DNA from: an uncultured Myxococcales bacterium
Lineage (GTDB): Bacteria; Myxococcota_A; Polyangia; Polyangiales; Polyangiaceae
NCBI GenBank assembly: GCA_937902985.1
Contig: CALFNG010000447.1
Location: forward strand, 1-64,000
Reading direction: 5' to 3'
DNA: 64,000 nt
Below the pieces are notes generated by a model. The model was not told where the DNA came from. It saw only the letters and a list, made by a program, of their open reading frames with translations, and did not search any database. Below, one piece after another: positions 51,195 to 60,870 of the stretch (position 1 is its first letter; each line of letters begins with the position of its first letter). The position numbers and the translations under genes are program-made.

Positions 51195-53528
51195 GTGATC
51201 GGTCGCCTACGTGTCCTTCTGATCGAGGACTCGGCCAGCGACGCGAAGATGATCGCGCTCGCTCTCCGTCAGGGACGGCGCTCGGTCGAGTACGAGTGCG
51301 TGGAGGACGCCGCGTCGATGCGCGCCGCCCTCGCGAAATCGGCCTGGGACCTCATCATCGCCGACTGGTCCATGCCCAGGTTCAGCGCCCTGGCAGCGCT
51401 CGACATCGTGAAGGAGCTCGGGCTCGACACGCCGTTCATCGTTCTCTCGGGTGTCGTCGGAGAAGAGTGGGCCGTGGAGGCGATGCGTGCGGGAGCGCGC
51501 GACTTCCTGGTCAAGGACGACCTCGCTCGCTTGAACCCGGCGGTCGAGCGAGAGCTCCGAGCGCACAAGGAAGGCGACACGCGCGAACGGGAGGTGGCGC
51601 GTGCGCGGGACGAGGGCCTTCGTGAGGCGCTGGAGGAGACGGGTACCCTCTCGCTCGCCAGACGGCTCCGCCGGACGTTCCTGGAGATCGCCGGCACGGT
51701 GGGCGTCGCGTTCGCTGCAACGGCGCTCTCCCTTTGCCTGGTCACGGTCTGGCTCGAACCCGAGCTCGCCGATTGCCGGGCGGCGAAGGACGCCGCGAGC
51801 GATCTCAACACGGCGATGATCGACGAGGAAACGGGGTTGCGCGGATTCCTCCTCACGCGCGACCGCACTTCCCTCGAACCCTACTATCGTGGAGAGATCG
51901 CGGCCTCGCGCGCAAACGACCAGCTCGCCGCGCGCGCTTCTTCGGAGTTCGCGGTCGCGCTGGCCCAAGAGAACGCGGCTCTGCAGGTCTGGCGCGAGAA
52001 GTGGGCCAGACCCGTCGCGCAGATGATGGGTGACGACGCCGCCCCCTCGGTCCAGGACGGCAAGATGCTCTTCGACGCCTACCGGGCCGAGCACGCGGTG
52101 CTCGAGAGCGCAATCGCGGATCGGACCGTCGTCTTGTCGCGACGCCTGCAGCGTGGGATCGGCGTCAATGCGGCGCTCGAACTCGCCATCTTGGGCGCTC
52201 TCCTCATTCTGGCTTCGCGCCAGCATGACGCGGTTCGCGACGCCATCGTCGCGCCGGTGGCCGCGCTCTTGCGCGACATAGGCCGCGTCCGCGACGGCGA
52301 ACTGGTCACGACGATTCACCAGGCCGGACCGAGCGAGCTCCGCCAGCTCGGCGCCGGGTTGAACGACATGGTGCGCGCGCTCCTCCTGTCCCGAGAGGTC
52401 GCCGAATCCCGAGCTGGGCTCCTTCGAGAGCACGCCAATCGTTTGCGACAGATCCTCGATGCGAGCCGCGAGTTCTCCGAGAGCCTCAACCTCGAGTACG
52501 TCATCAGGTCGGTGACCGCGAGCACGCGCGCGGTCGGCGGCTACGACGAGGTCATCGTGTGGCTGATGGAGGACGACCAGAAGGGGCTTCGAGACACGCG
52601 CATCGCGGAGTCCTCTCCCCCGCCCGAAGCGACTGGCGATGACACCCTCGCGTGGCGCGCCGCGAAGTCCGGGCGGATCACGTTCGAGGGACTCGACGGT
52701 CGCTTCAAGTTCGGCGACGGAGGGGCGGCGCGCGTCCGCGCCAGGGCAATCCCGCTCATCGTGGGAGCGCGCGTGGTGGGAGCGCTCGAGGCGCGCCACT
52801 CCGAACCCCAGGCCGCCAGCGGCGAGACGATCGAGGTCCTCGAGATGCTGGCTGCGCACGCGGCGACCGCGATCGAATCGGCGAGGCTCAACCGGATCAA
52901 CGAGGAGCGGAGTGAGATGGACCCGCTCACCCGGCTCCATAACCGGCGCCGCCTCGAGGGAGACCTCGACGCTGAGTGCAAGCGTTGCGCGCGGTACAGT
53001 CGGCCGCTGTCGTTCGTGATGCTCGACGTCGACTACTTCAAGGCCTTCAACGATACGCACGGACATCCGCGAGCCGACGTGGCGCTGCAAGAGGTCGCAG
53101 AGGTCATCGGGGGCACGGTGCGTTCGACGGATTCCGCGTACCGCTACGGGGGCGAAGAGTTCTGTATCCTCTTGCGGGAGACCGACGCCGACAGCGCGAT
53201 GCACTTTGCCGAGCGCCTCCGCCAGCGCATCGAGCTGCGCTTCGCGAACGAGACGTCGAGCGGGCTCACGGCGTCTTTCGGCGTGGCCGAGTTGTCCGTC
53301 GACATCCAGACGCCGCGCAACCTCATCGAAGCCGCGGATGCCGCGATGTACGAGTCGAAGCGTGGCGGGAGGAACCGCGTCGTGCTCAGCACGGCCCCGC
53401 CCGCCATGGCGTCGGACTCGGCGATCCCGGCCGCGTCCGCCGAACGGCTGACCCCCACCGACTCGTGCACCGTCCCCACCGCGCTCGCCGCCCCGGGGAC
53501 GAAAGAAGCGGGTGGCGGCCGCGCATGA
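51195..53528 (+). CDS. Membrane diguanylate cyclase: receiver, CHASE3-like, GAF, GGDEF
   Basis: 777 residues from a GTG. Receiver 5-125 (VLLIEDSASDAKM, Asp in LIIADWSMPRF, Lys in DFLVKDD). Then a first membrane segment near 170-190 (VGVAFAATALSLCLVTVWL), a periplasmic helical CHASE3-like region with MIDEETGLRGFLLTRD, a second segment near 330, a HAMP-like stretch, a GAF domain about 415-560 and a GGDEF domain. The cyclase keeps GGEEF and an RxxD inhibition site five residues before it (RSTD), so it should make cyclic di-GMP with feedback. A cytosolic receiver ahead of the first membrane helix is unusual. A Ser/Ala/Thr tail follows. Confidence 0.9.
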   Translation: MIGRLRVLLIEDSASDAKMIALALRQGRRSVEYECVEDAASMRAALAKSAWDLIIADWSMPRFSALAALDIVKELGLDTPFIVLSGVVGEEWAVEAMRAGARDFLVKDDLARLNPAVERELRAHKEGDTREREVARARDEGLREALEETGTLSLARRLRRTFLEIAGTVGVAFAATALSLCLVTVWLEPELADCRAAKDAASDLNTAMIDEETGLRGFLLTRDRTSLEPYYRGEIAASRANDQLAARASSEFAVALAQENAALQVWREKWARPVAQMMGDDAAPSVQDGKMLFDAYRAEHAVLESAIADRTVVLSRRLQRGIGVNAALELAILGALLILASRQHDAVRDAIVAPVAALLRDIGRVRDGELVTTIHQAGPSELRQLGAGLNDMVRALLLSREVAESRAGLLREHANRLRQILDASREFSESLNLEYVIRSVTASTRAVGGYDEVIVWLMEDDQKGLRDTRIAESSPPPEATGDDTLAWRAAKSGRITFEGLDGRFKFGDGGAARVRARAIPLIVGARVVGALEARHSEPQAASGETIEVLEMLAAHAATAIESARLNRINEERSEMDPLTRLHNRRRLEGDLDAECKRCARYSRPLSFVMLDVDYFKAFNDTHGHPRADVALQEVAEVIGGTVRSTDSAYRYGGEEFCILLRETDADSAMHFAERLRQRIELRFANETSSGLTASFGVAELSVDIQTPRNLIEAADAAMYESKRGGRNRVVLSTAPPAMASDSAIPAASAERLTPTDSCTVPTALAAPGTKEAGGGRA

Positions 53529-53612
53529 ACCTCCCGCGGTTCTAGGGGGCCCACCCCGGCGGCCTCTCCGACCCGCGACCGAAGAACACCCCACTTCGAG
53601 CACCGGCCATTC

Positions 53613-54023
53613 ATGAATACGTCGACGAACGGCGACACGGTCAAGAGCGGTTCGACGGAGATTCGCTGGAATCCCGTCTCGCGCGTCGCCTTCGTCCGCT
53701 ACTCGGCGGGCGCGAGCCTCGGCCGCGTGGATGGCCCGTTCCTGGTCGACGCGCTCACGGGCTGGATCGGTTCGAAGGGCGAGCCGTTCTCCGTGCTGGC
53801 CGACGGCGCCGGCCTTCGCGGAACCGACGCGGAGTACCGGGCCCACGTGAGCCGCTTCTTTCGACGACACCGCCACACCGCCTGCATCGCGCTCATCAAC
53901 CTCGGTCCGGTGATCCGGGTCGTGGTGGAGATGTTCGGCATCGGGACGGGCATACCGTTGAAGACGTTCGCCGACGAGGAGGCCGCACGCTCGTGGTTGC
54001 GAGCGCAGGGTATCGCTGCATGA
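53613..54023 (+). CDS. SpoIIAA/STAS-like small protein
   Basis: 136 residues. It has an alternating strand-helix pattern similar to SpoIIAA-like domains: VSRVAFVRYSAGASLG, VDALTGWIGSKGEPFSVLADG, CIALINLGPVIRVVVEMF, KTFADEEAARSWL. I do not see a conserved phosphorylatable Ser at the STAS position. Its stop overlaps the next kinase gene by 4 nt (ATGA), so it probably functions with that kinase. Confidence 0.7.
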   Translation: MNTSTNGDTVKSGSTEIRWNPVSRVAFVRYSAGASLGRVDGPFLVDALTGWIGSKGEPFSVLADGAGLRGTDAEYRAHVSRFFRRHRHTACIALINLGPVIRVVVEMFGIGTGIPLKTFADEEAARSWLRAQGIAA

Positions 54024-56359
54024 CGGGCGCTCCGTCGTTCGAGGACATCTTCGCCGTGATGTCTGCCGCGTCCGTCGGAGACACGGCCGCGCGGGTCGCG
54101 GTGCCCGACGGCGCCCAGCTCGACGACACGGCGACGAAGTTCGCCATGGCGCTCAACGTACTGCTCGACGACCTTCAGCTCAGCGCGGCCAATGCGCAGC
54201 GCGAGCTGGCCGAGCGGGGGCGGCTCGCGAATCGCCTGCGGATCCTCGCCGAGGCTGCCCAGGAGTTCTCCGCGACGACCTACGACCTCGACCGCCTGCT
54301 CGATGCCGTGGCCCATCGCCTCGGCGAGCTGGTCGGCGACATGTGCGCGATCAGGGCCGCCAGTGACGACGGGGAGTGGCTGGAGTCCGAGGGGGCCGTG
54401 TATCACCGCGATCCAGAGCTGCTCCCGGCGACGCGGGAGGTCATGGGGCTCGGACGCCAGCGCATCGGCGAAGGGATCTCGGGGCGCGTGGCCGCTGCGG
54501 GGAAGCCGCTGCTCATCCCGAAGATCGACCCGGCGGAGTTCGCCGCGTCGAGCGAACCCCGATATCGCCCGTATCTCGAACGGCTCGGCATCACCAGCGC
54601 GATCATCCTTCCCCTCATGTGCCGGGGGAAGGTCGTAGGCGTCGCGAGCCTCATGCGCAGCCGGCCCGACGCTCCGTACGACGTGGACGATCTCCACCTG
54701 GTGCAGAGCGTGGGGGATCACGCAGCTCTCGCCATCGGGAATGCCCGCTCTCTGTCCGCCGAGCGAGCCGCGCGCGATGCGGCGGAGAAAGCGACGAAGG
54801 CCCTTCGGCTGGCCGAAGCTCGGTTCGCCCACCTGAGCGAGGCCGGGATTCTGGGAATCGTCATCCTCCGCCTCGACAGCCTCGCCGTCGTCGATATCAA
54901 TGGCACGCTCCTCGATCTGCTGGGTGTCTCGCGCGACGAGATCCTTTCCGGGCGAGTCGCGTGGACGAGCCTGACCCCACCCGGGTGGAGTGATCTGGAT
55001 ACAGAGGCCATTGCGCAACTCAGGAGTTCGGGCGTCGCGGGTCTCCGCGAGAAGGAGTTCTTTCGCAAGGACGGCAAGCGCGTCCCGGTCCTCGTGGGCT
55101 CGGCCATGCTCGACGACGGGACCACGGAGTGCATCTCCTTCGTGCTCGACCTCACCGAGCGCAAGGCGGCCGAGGCGGCGGTCGAGCACCTGCGCGAACA
55201 GGCGGCGGCGGACGCGAGCGTCCGGCAGACCGAGGAGAGGCTGCGAGCGAGCGAGGAGCGCTTTCGGTCGCTCGTGGGTTCGGTGAAGGACTACGCCATC
55301 TCCATGCTCGATCCCGCTGGGCTGGTGACGAGCTGGAACGCGGGGGCCGAGCGAATCAAGGGATATACGTCCGAGGACATCCTCGGCCAGCACTTCTCGC
55401 GGTTCTATCCTCCCGAAGACGTCCGCGACGGCAAGCCCGCTCGAGCGCTGCGCGTCGCCGTGGCGGGTGGGTCGTGGGAAGACGAAGGCTGGCGGGTGCG
55501 CAAGGACGGGTCGCGTTTCATGGCGAACGTCGTCATCACCGCCGTCTCCGACGCGAGCGGGAAGCTCGTCGGGTTCGCCAAGGTCACGCGCGACGTCACG
55601 GAGCGGTACCTCGCGGAAGCCGCGCTCAAGCTCTCCAACCGCGAGCTCGAAGCGTTCAGCTACTCGGTCGCGCACGACCTCCGCGCGCCCCTCCGGGGCA
55701 TGAACGGCTTCGCGCAGGTGCTGCTGGACACCTACAAGGACAAACTCGACGCCGAGGGTCGAGACTGGCTTCAGGAGATTCTCTCGAATGCGCGCAAGAT
55801 GGGCGAGCTCATCGACGCGCTCCTGTCGCTGGCCCGCGTGACGAGGAGCGACCTCAAGCCCGAGCGAGTCGACCTCTCGGCGGTCGCGCACGCGGCCGCA
55901 ACGGCGATCGCGTCGGCCGATCCGGCCCGCTCCGTAGAGCTCGTCATCGAGCCCGGTCTGGTGGCCGAGATCGATCCCCGGCTCGCGCGCGCGATCTTCG
56001 ACAATTTGCTGGGAAACGCATGGAAGTTCACGCAAGGAACCCCGGGCGCGCGCGTGGCGGTTGGGCTGTCTAAAGACGGCGCCCCCACCTTCTTCGTGCG
56101 CGACAACGGGGCGGGCTTCGACATGGCATTTACCAGCAAGCTCTTCGGCCCCTTTCAAAGGCTCCACACCGCCGACGAGTTTCCCGGGACCGGCATCGGC
56201 CTCGCGACCGTGCAGCGAATCGTCCACCGTCATGGGGGCCGGATCTGGGCCGAGGGTGCCGTGAATCAGGGCGCGACGTTCTATTTCACGCTCCCCGGAG
56301 CGCGGAGTGAAGACCGTGAAGCGCGCGCGAAGATAGGCGCCCGAGGAATTCTCGATTAG
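54020..56359 (+). CDS. GAF-PAS-PAS histidine kinase (phytochrome-type catalytic core)
   Basis: 779 residues from an ATG overlapping the preceding stop. It has an N-terminal helix and a GAF domain about 75-255 (EFSATTYDLDRLLDAVAHRL, GISGRVAAAGKPLLIP, SAIILPLMCRGKVVGV). PAS 1 about 270-385 (GILGIVILRLDSLAVVDING), PAS 2 about 410-530 (VKDYAISMLDPAGLVTSWNAGAE in part, RVRKDGSRFMANVVI). HisKA has SVAHDLRAPLRGMNGF, followed by an N-box FDNLLGNAWKFT, G1 DNGAGFDM and G2 GTGIGLATV. No bilin-binding Cys is evident, so it is not called a phytochrome. It has no receiver of its own, although one follows two genes later. Confidence 0.92.
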   Translation: MTGAPSFEDIFAVMSAASVGDTAARVAVPDGAQLDDTATKFAMALNVLLDDLQLSAANAQRELAERGRLANRLRILAEAAQEFSATTYDLDRLLDAVAHRLGELVGDMCAIRAASDDGEWLESEGAVYHRDPELLPATREVMGLGRQRIGEGISGRVAAAGKPLLIPKIDPAEFAASSEPRYRPYLERLGITSAIILPLMCRGKVVGVASLMRSRPDAPYDVDDLHLVQSVGDHAALAIGNARSLSAERAARDAAEKATKALRLAEARFAHLSEAGILGIVILRLDSLAVVDINGTLLDLLGVSRDEILSGRVAWTSLTPPGWSDLDTEAIAQLRSSGVAGLREKEFFRKDGKRVPVLVGSAMLDDGTTECISFVLDLTERKAAEAAVEHLREQAAADASVRQTEERLRASEERFRSLVGSVKDYAISMLDPAGLVTSWNAGAERIKGYTSEDILGQHFSRFYPPEDVRDGKPARALRVAVAGGSWEDEGWRVRKDGSRFMANVVITAVSDASGKLVGFAKVTRDVTERYLAEAALKLSNRELEAFSYSVAHDLRAPLRGMNGFAQVLLDTYKDKLDAEGRDWLQEILSNARKMGELIDALLSLARVTRSDLKPERVDLSAVAHAAATAIASADPARSVELVIEPGLVAEIDPRLARAIFDNLLGNAWKFTQGTPGARVAVGLSKDGAPTFFVRDNGAGFDMAFTSKLFGPFQRLHTADEFPGTGIGLATVQRIVHRHGGRIWAEGAVNQGATFYFTLPGARSEDREARAKIGARGILD

Positions 56360-56440
56360 GGTCTCATTGGCACGGGGAGAGTCGTTTGCGGGCCTGGCAT
56401 TTCGGGTCAGGCTACGAAAACGATGGGGGGACATTGACGT

Positions 56441-59044
56441 ATGGAGAAGCGTCGAGCGCCGAAGCGGCGTGCGATCGCGAAGGCGACCGCTGGGCGCGCA
56501 CGCCGCCCTGAGGGTCTCGCGTTTCCCGTCGTCGGCATCGGCGCGTCGGCAGGCGGGCTCGAGGCGCTCGAGCAGTTTCTGAAGCAGCTGGCGCCGAAGA
56601 GCGGAATGTCGTTCGTCGTCGTCCAGCACCTCGACCCGACGTACGAAGGGATGCTTGCGGAGCTCCTCCAGCGCGCCACCACGCTCCCCGTCACCCAGAT
56701 CATCGACGGGATGCACGTCGAACCGGACCACGTCTACGTGATCCCGCCGAACCGTGACCTGTCGATCTTGCAGGGCGTCTTGCACCTGCTCACCCCGGTT
56801 GCGCCGAGGGGACTGCGCCTGCCGATCGACTTCTTCTTCCGCTCGCTGGCCGCCGATATGCGGGAGCGGAGTGTCGGGGTCCTGCTCTCGGGCATGGGGT
56901 CCGACGGCACGCTCGGGCTGCGCGCCATCAGGGAGAGCGCCGGCTCGACGTTCGTACAAAAGCCCGAGTCTGCCCGGTACGACAGCATGCCCCGGAGCGC
57001 CATCGAGGCGGGTCTCGCCGACGTGGTCGCGCTCGCCGACGAGTTGCCCGCCAGGATCGACGAGTATTTTCAGCACGTGCGACGCGTCGCGCGGCCCGAG
57101 CGCTGGGTGCCGGACCCGCAGGCTCAGAGCGGGCTCGACAAGATCGTCGGACTCCTGAGGTCGGGGACGGGCCACGACTTCTCGTTCTACAAGAGCGGCA
57201 CGCTCTACCGCCGGGTCGAGCGGCGCATGGGTCTGCATCAGATCGATGCGATGACGGACTACATCCGCTACTTGCGCGAAAATCCCGCGGAAGGCGATCT
57301 GCTCTTCAAGGAGCTCTTGATCGGGGTGACGAGCTTCTTCCGCGACCCCGTCACCTGGGAATCGTTGCGGAGCGAAGTCTTGCCCCAGCTCCTCGCGACG
57401 TGTCCCGCGAACGCCATCGTGAGGGCGTGGGTGCCCGCTTGTTCGACCGGAGAGGAGGCGTACTCGCTGGGGATCGTCTTCAAGGAGGCGCTCGAGCGAT
57501 GCGCCCCCGCGAAGATCGTCCGACTCCAGATCTTCGCCACCGATCTCGAGGCGAGCGCCGTCGAGAGGGCGCGGCAAGGCCGCTATCCGGCCACCATCGC
57601 GGCCGAGGTCTCGCAGGAGCGCCTGACACGATTCTTCGTAGAGGAAGACGGCGGCTATCGCGTACGCAAGGAGCTCCGCGATCTCGTGGTGTTCGCCGCG
57701 CAGAACATCCTGCAAGATCCACCGTTCACGAAGCTCGATCTGCTGACATGCCGGAACCTTCTCATCTACCTGAGCCCGGAGATCCAGCGCAGTCTCATTG
57801 CGCTGTTCCACTATAGCCTCTCGCCGGGCGCCATCCTCGTTCTCGGCAGCGCCGAGGTCGTCGGCGCGTCCACGGACCTCTTCGCGCCGCTCGACGGCAA
57901 GCCGCAGGTCTATCGGCGACTCGACGGGGTCGCTCGCTTCGATTCGGCGTTCCCTCGCGCCGCGCGCCACGAGACGGAGGCCCGAACGATCGACCCGAGC
58001 CCGGCCCACGCGAGCGCATCGGACCTCCAGGGGCTCGTGGCGCGATTTCTGGTGTCGCGCTTCGCGCCGTCGGCCGTTCTCGCGAGCAAGAAGGGAGACG
58101 TGCTGTTCGTCAGCGGGCGGACGGGAAAGTACCTCGAGCTACCCGCGGGAAAGACGAACTGGAACGTCTTCGCGATGGCGCGCGGCGGGCTTCGTCACCC
58201 GCTCAGCGCCATCTTTCGCAAGGCGCTCGCGGCCAAGAGCGCCCTCACGCTCACCGGCGTGCCGCTCGGGCACGATGGTGCTGGCGATGCGGTCGACGTG
58301 ACGATCGAAGCCATCGACGAGCCCGGAATCTTGCGAGGGACGGTGATGATCGTCTTCTCCGATACGCCGGGCCGTCCGGCCCGCGCGGTCTCGAGGAAGG
58401 CGGCCCGAGCGCCGGTCCGCAGCACCGGGGTTGCCGGCATCGAACAGGAGCTGCAGCAGGTTCGCGACGATCTGCGCACGACGCGCGAGGAGATGCAGAC
58501 GTCGGAGGAAGAACTCAAGTCCGCCAACGAGGAGCAGCAATCGACCAACGAAGAGCTCCAATCGACCAACGAGGAGCTCATGACCTCGAAGGAAGAAATG
58601 CAGTCGATGAACGAGGAGCTCCACACCCTCAATCACGAGCTTCAGGGGAAGCTCGACGAGCTGTCGCGCGCCAGCAACGACATGAAGAACCTGCTCGACA
58701 GCACCGAGATCGCGATCCTCTTCCTCGACGAGTCGCTGCGCGTGCGGCGCTTCACCCCGCAAACGACGAGCCTCTTCAAGCTGATCCCGGGCGACGTCGG
58801 GCGCCCGCTCGCGGATCTCGCGTCGAGCCTCGTGTATCCCGGCATTCACGACGACGCCCGCGAAGTCCTACGCACCCTGGTCGTCGAGGAGAAGGTCGTC
58901 GCCACTCGGGACGGTCGCCGTCTGCGGATCCGTATCATGCCCTATCGCACGATCGACAACCGGATCGACGGCGTCGTGATCACTTTCACGAACATCAACG
59001 CGACCGAGACGCGGGCGGGAACGCCGGTAAAGGGGGAGCCGTGA
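56441..59044 (+). CDS. CheB-CheR-PAS fusion protein
   Basis: 867 residues. CheB methylesterase domain about 25-220, with Ser in IGASAGGLEAL, His in VVQHLDPTYEGML and Asp in LLSGMGSDGTLG. CheR methyltransferase about 225-500 (RRVERRMGLHQIDAMTDYIRYL in part, GVTSFFRDP, ACSTGEEAYSLG, LTCRNLLIYL). A linker follows, then a long heptad coil with repeated SANEEQQSTNEELQSTNEEL (part), then a PAS domain (LLDSTEIAILFLDES). The CheB receiver is absent. Such fusions occur next to hybrid kinases in non-motility signalling. Its stop overlaps the next kinase by 4 nt, and no CheA or MCP gene is present. Confidence 0.94.
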   Translation: MEKRRAPKRRAIAKATAGRARRPEGLAFPVVGIGASAGGLEALEQFLKQLAPKSGMSFVVVQHLDPTYEGMLAELLQRATTLPVTQIIDGMHVEPDHVYVIPPNRDLSILQGVLHLLTPVAPRGLRLPIDFFFRSLAADMRERSVGVLLSGMGSDGTLGLRAIRESAGSTFVQKPESARYDSMPRSAIEAGLADVVALADELPARIDEYFQHVRRVARPERWVPDPQAQSGLDKIVGLLRSGTGHDFSFYKSGTLYRRVERRMGLHQIDAMTDYIRYLRENPAEGDLLFKELLIGVTSFFRDPVTWESLRSEVLPQLLATCPANAIVRAWVPACSTGEEAYSLGIVFKEALERCAPAKIVRLQIFATDLEASAVERARQGRYPATIAAEVSQERLTRFFVEEDGGYRVRKELRDLVVFAAQNILQDPPFTKLDLLTCRNLLIYLSPEIQRSLIALFHYSLSPGAILVLGSAEVVGASTDLFAPLDGKPQVYRRLDGVARFDSAFPRAARHETEARTIDPSPAHASASDLQGLVARFLVSRFAPSAVLASKKGDVLFVSGRTGKYLELPAGKTNWNVFAMARGGLRHPLSAIFRKALAAKSALTLTGVPLGHDGAGDAVDVTIEAIDEPGILRGTVMIVFSDTPGRPARAVSRKAARAPVRSTGVAGIEQELQQVRDDLRTTREEMQTSEEELKSANEEQQSTNEELQSTNEELMTSKEEMQSMNEELHTLNHELQGKLDELSRASNDMKNLLDSTEIAILFLDESLRVRRFTPQTTSLFKLIPGDVGRPLADLASSLVYPGIHDDAREVLRTLVVEEKVVATRDGRRLRIRIMPYRTIDNRIDGVVITFTNINATETRAGTPVKGEP

Positions 59045-60789
59045 AGAAGCCGAAGAACGAGCGCTCGAGCGTCGGATTGCTCCGATCGCGGGCAGAAGAT
59101 CGAATGCGCGAACGCGGTGAGCTCGAAAGGGCCAGCGGCGAGCCGGCGCCCGACCCGGCCAGGCTGCTCCACGAGCTCCAGGTGCACCGGATCGAGCTCG
59201 AGATGCAGAACGAGGAGCTCCACCGGTCGCGCGGGGACCTCGAGGCGGCGCTCGCTCGCTACTCCGAGCTCTACGACTTCGCACCGGTCGGCTACTTCAT
59301 GCTCGATCGCGAGGGAACGATCCAGGAGGTGAACCTGACCGGCGCGCGCCTGCTCGGCTTCGCGCGTTCGCACGTCATTGGCCGGCGATTCGGCGCCTTC
59401 GTCGTTTCCGCCGACACGCGCGCTCTCAATGCGCTGCTCAAGAAGGCCCTCGAGAGCAAGGCCACCGAGTCTGGCGAAGTGGCGCTCGGGGTCCAGCCCA
59501 CGTCGGGCGGCCAGTCGCTCTGCGTCGAGCTCACCGTCTCGGCTTCGGCGGGCGGGGAGTGCCGGATGGTCGTCGTAGACGTCAGCGGGCGAAAGAAGAT
59601 GGAGGAGCAGCTCCGGAGCGCGCAGAAGATGGACGCGATCGGACGGCTCGCCGGGGGCGTGGCGCACGATTTCAACAATCTGCTCACGATCATCTTGAGT
59701 CACGCCGCGTTCGCGCTGGACGCCGTCGACGGCGACACGCCGGTGCACGACGACTTGCTCGAGCTTCGGGCGGCCGCCGAGCGCGCGGCGGCGCTCACTC
59801 GCCAGCTCCTCACCTTCGGGCGCAAACAGCCCCTCAGACCGCAGCTCGTCGACGCGAACGATCTCGTCCGCGGGCTCGAGAGCATGCTCCGCAGGGTGCT
59901 CGAGTCGCCCATCGACCTGATCCTCGACCTTGCCCCGGACCTCGGCCTGATCGAGGTCGATCCCGTCCAGTTCGAGCAGGTGGTCATGAACCTCGCCATC
60001 AACGCGCGCGACGCCATGCCCGACGGCGGTCTGCTCACCGTCTCGACCGCGAATGTCGATGCCGACGAGCCGCGCGAGCCAACGCGGCCCGACGGCAAGT
60101 CTGCTCAGCTGGTGTGCATGACGGTGCGCGACACGGGCGTCGGCATGGACGCGGTGACGCTGGGGCACATGTTCGAGCCGTTCTTCACGACCAAGGAGAA
60201 GGAGCGCGGGACGGGCTTCGGACTGTCGACGGTGCACGGGATCGTCACGCAATGCGGCGGCGAAGTGTTCGTGCGCAGTGAGCTGGGGAGAGGGACCGTG
60301 TTCGACATTCGCTTTCCTCGGGCCGCCGAGGCGTCCTCGCCGCGACGGTCCATGGTGATGGCCAGGCCCGAGTCTCGCGCGGGCGGCGCCGAGACGATCC
60401 TCGTCGTCGAGGACGAAGAGGCCCTCAGCCGGGTCGCGAAGCGAATTCTCGCCGAGGCGGGCTACGACGTGCTCGTGGCCGCGAGCGGCCAGGAAGGCCT
60501 GCGTATTTGCGAGCAACACAAGGGCGCGATCCACCTCGCCCTCTGCGACCTGGTCATGCCGAAAATGACCGGCCTTGCATTTGCGTCACTCCTGCGGGCG
60601 ACGCGTCCCGAGATCAAGGTCGTCCACATGTCGGGCTACGCGGGCGATTCCGTGCGTAGAGACGGGGTGCTCGACCTGACGAGGTACATCGGCAAGCCCT
60701 TCACCTCGGAGGAGCTGAGGCGCAAAGTGCGCGAGGTGCTCGACCACGACTACCGCCTCGACCTCGGAGCCAAGGCCGCCAAGGGTTGA
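59041..60789 (+). CDS. PAS hybrid histidine kinase with C-terminal receiver
   Basis: 582 residues from a GTG that overlaps the CheB-CheR stop (GTGA). It opens with a coiled region (LHELQVHRIELEMQNEELHRS), a PAS domain (DFAPVGYFMLDREGTIQEVN), HisKA of the NtrB-like type (RLAGGVAHDFNNLLTIIL), an ATPase (NLAINARDAMPDGG, DTGVGMD, GTGFGLSTVHGIV), then a receiver from about 450 (ILVVEDEEALSR, Asp in LALCDLVMPKMTG, Lys in YIGKPFT). The tight overlap implies coupled translation with the CheB-CheR protein, probably as one signalling complex (inference). Confidence 0.93.
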   Translation: MKKPKNERSSVGLLRSRAEDRMRERGELERASGEPAPDPARLLHELQVHRIELEMQNEELHRSRGDLEAALARYSELYDFAPVGYFMLDREGTIQEVNLTGARLLGFARSHVIGRRFGAFVVSADTRALNALLKKALESKATESGEVALGVQPTSGGQSLCVELTVSASAGGECRMVVVDVSGRKKMEEQLRSAQKMDAIGRLAGGVAHDFNNLLTIILSHAAFALDAVDGDTPVHDDLLELRAAAERAAALTRQLLTFGRKQPLRPQLVDANDLVRGLESMLRRVLESPIDLILDLAPDLGLIEVDPVQFEQVVMNLAINARDAMPDGGLLTVSTANVDADEPREPTRPDGKSAQLVCMTVRDTGVGMDAVTLGHMFEPFFTTKEKERGTGFGLSTVHGIVTQCGGEVFVRSELGRGTVFDIRFPRAAEASSPRRSMVMARPESRAGGAETILVVEDEEALSRVAKRILAEAGYDVLVAASGQEGLRICEQHKGAIHLALCDLVMPKMTGLAFASLLRATRPEIKVVHMSGYAGDSVRRDGVLDLTRYIGKPFTSEELRRKVREVLDHDYRLDLGAKAAKG

Positions 60790-60870
60790 GACAGACGCTC
60801 GATCGCGGAGCCGAGCTCACCGACCGAAGAGCGGGCGAGCCGCGCGAAGGTGTGACAAGGTCCCCTAACC

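Noticed and set aside
54020-56359. Bacteriophytochrome
   Set aside because: The catalytic core resembles phytochrome kinases, but the GAF domain lacks a clear chromophore-binding Cys or PHY domain and two ordinary PAS domains follow.
53699-58009. A minus-strand open frame of over 1400 codons opposite the kinase and CheB-CheR genes
   Set aside because: Its composition is that of an antisense shadow, and the + strand carries well-defined kinase, methylesterase and methyltransferase motifs throughout.
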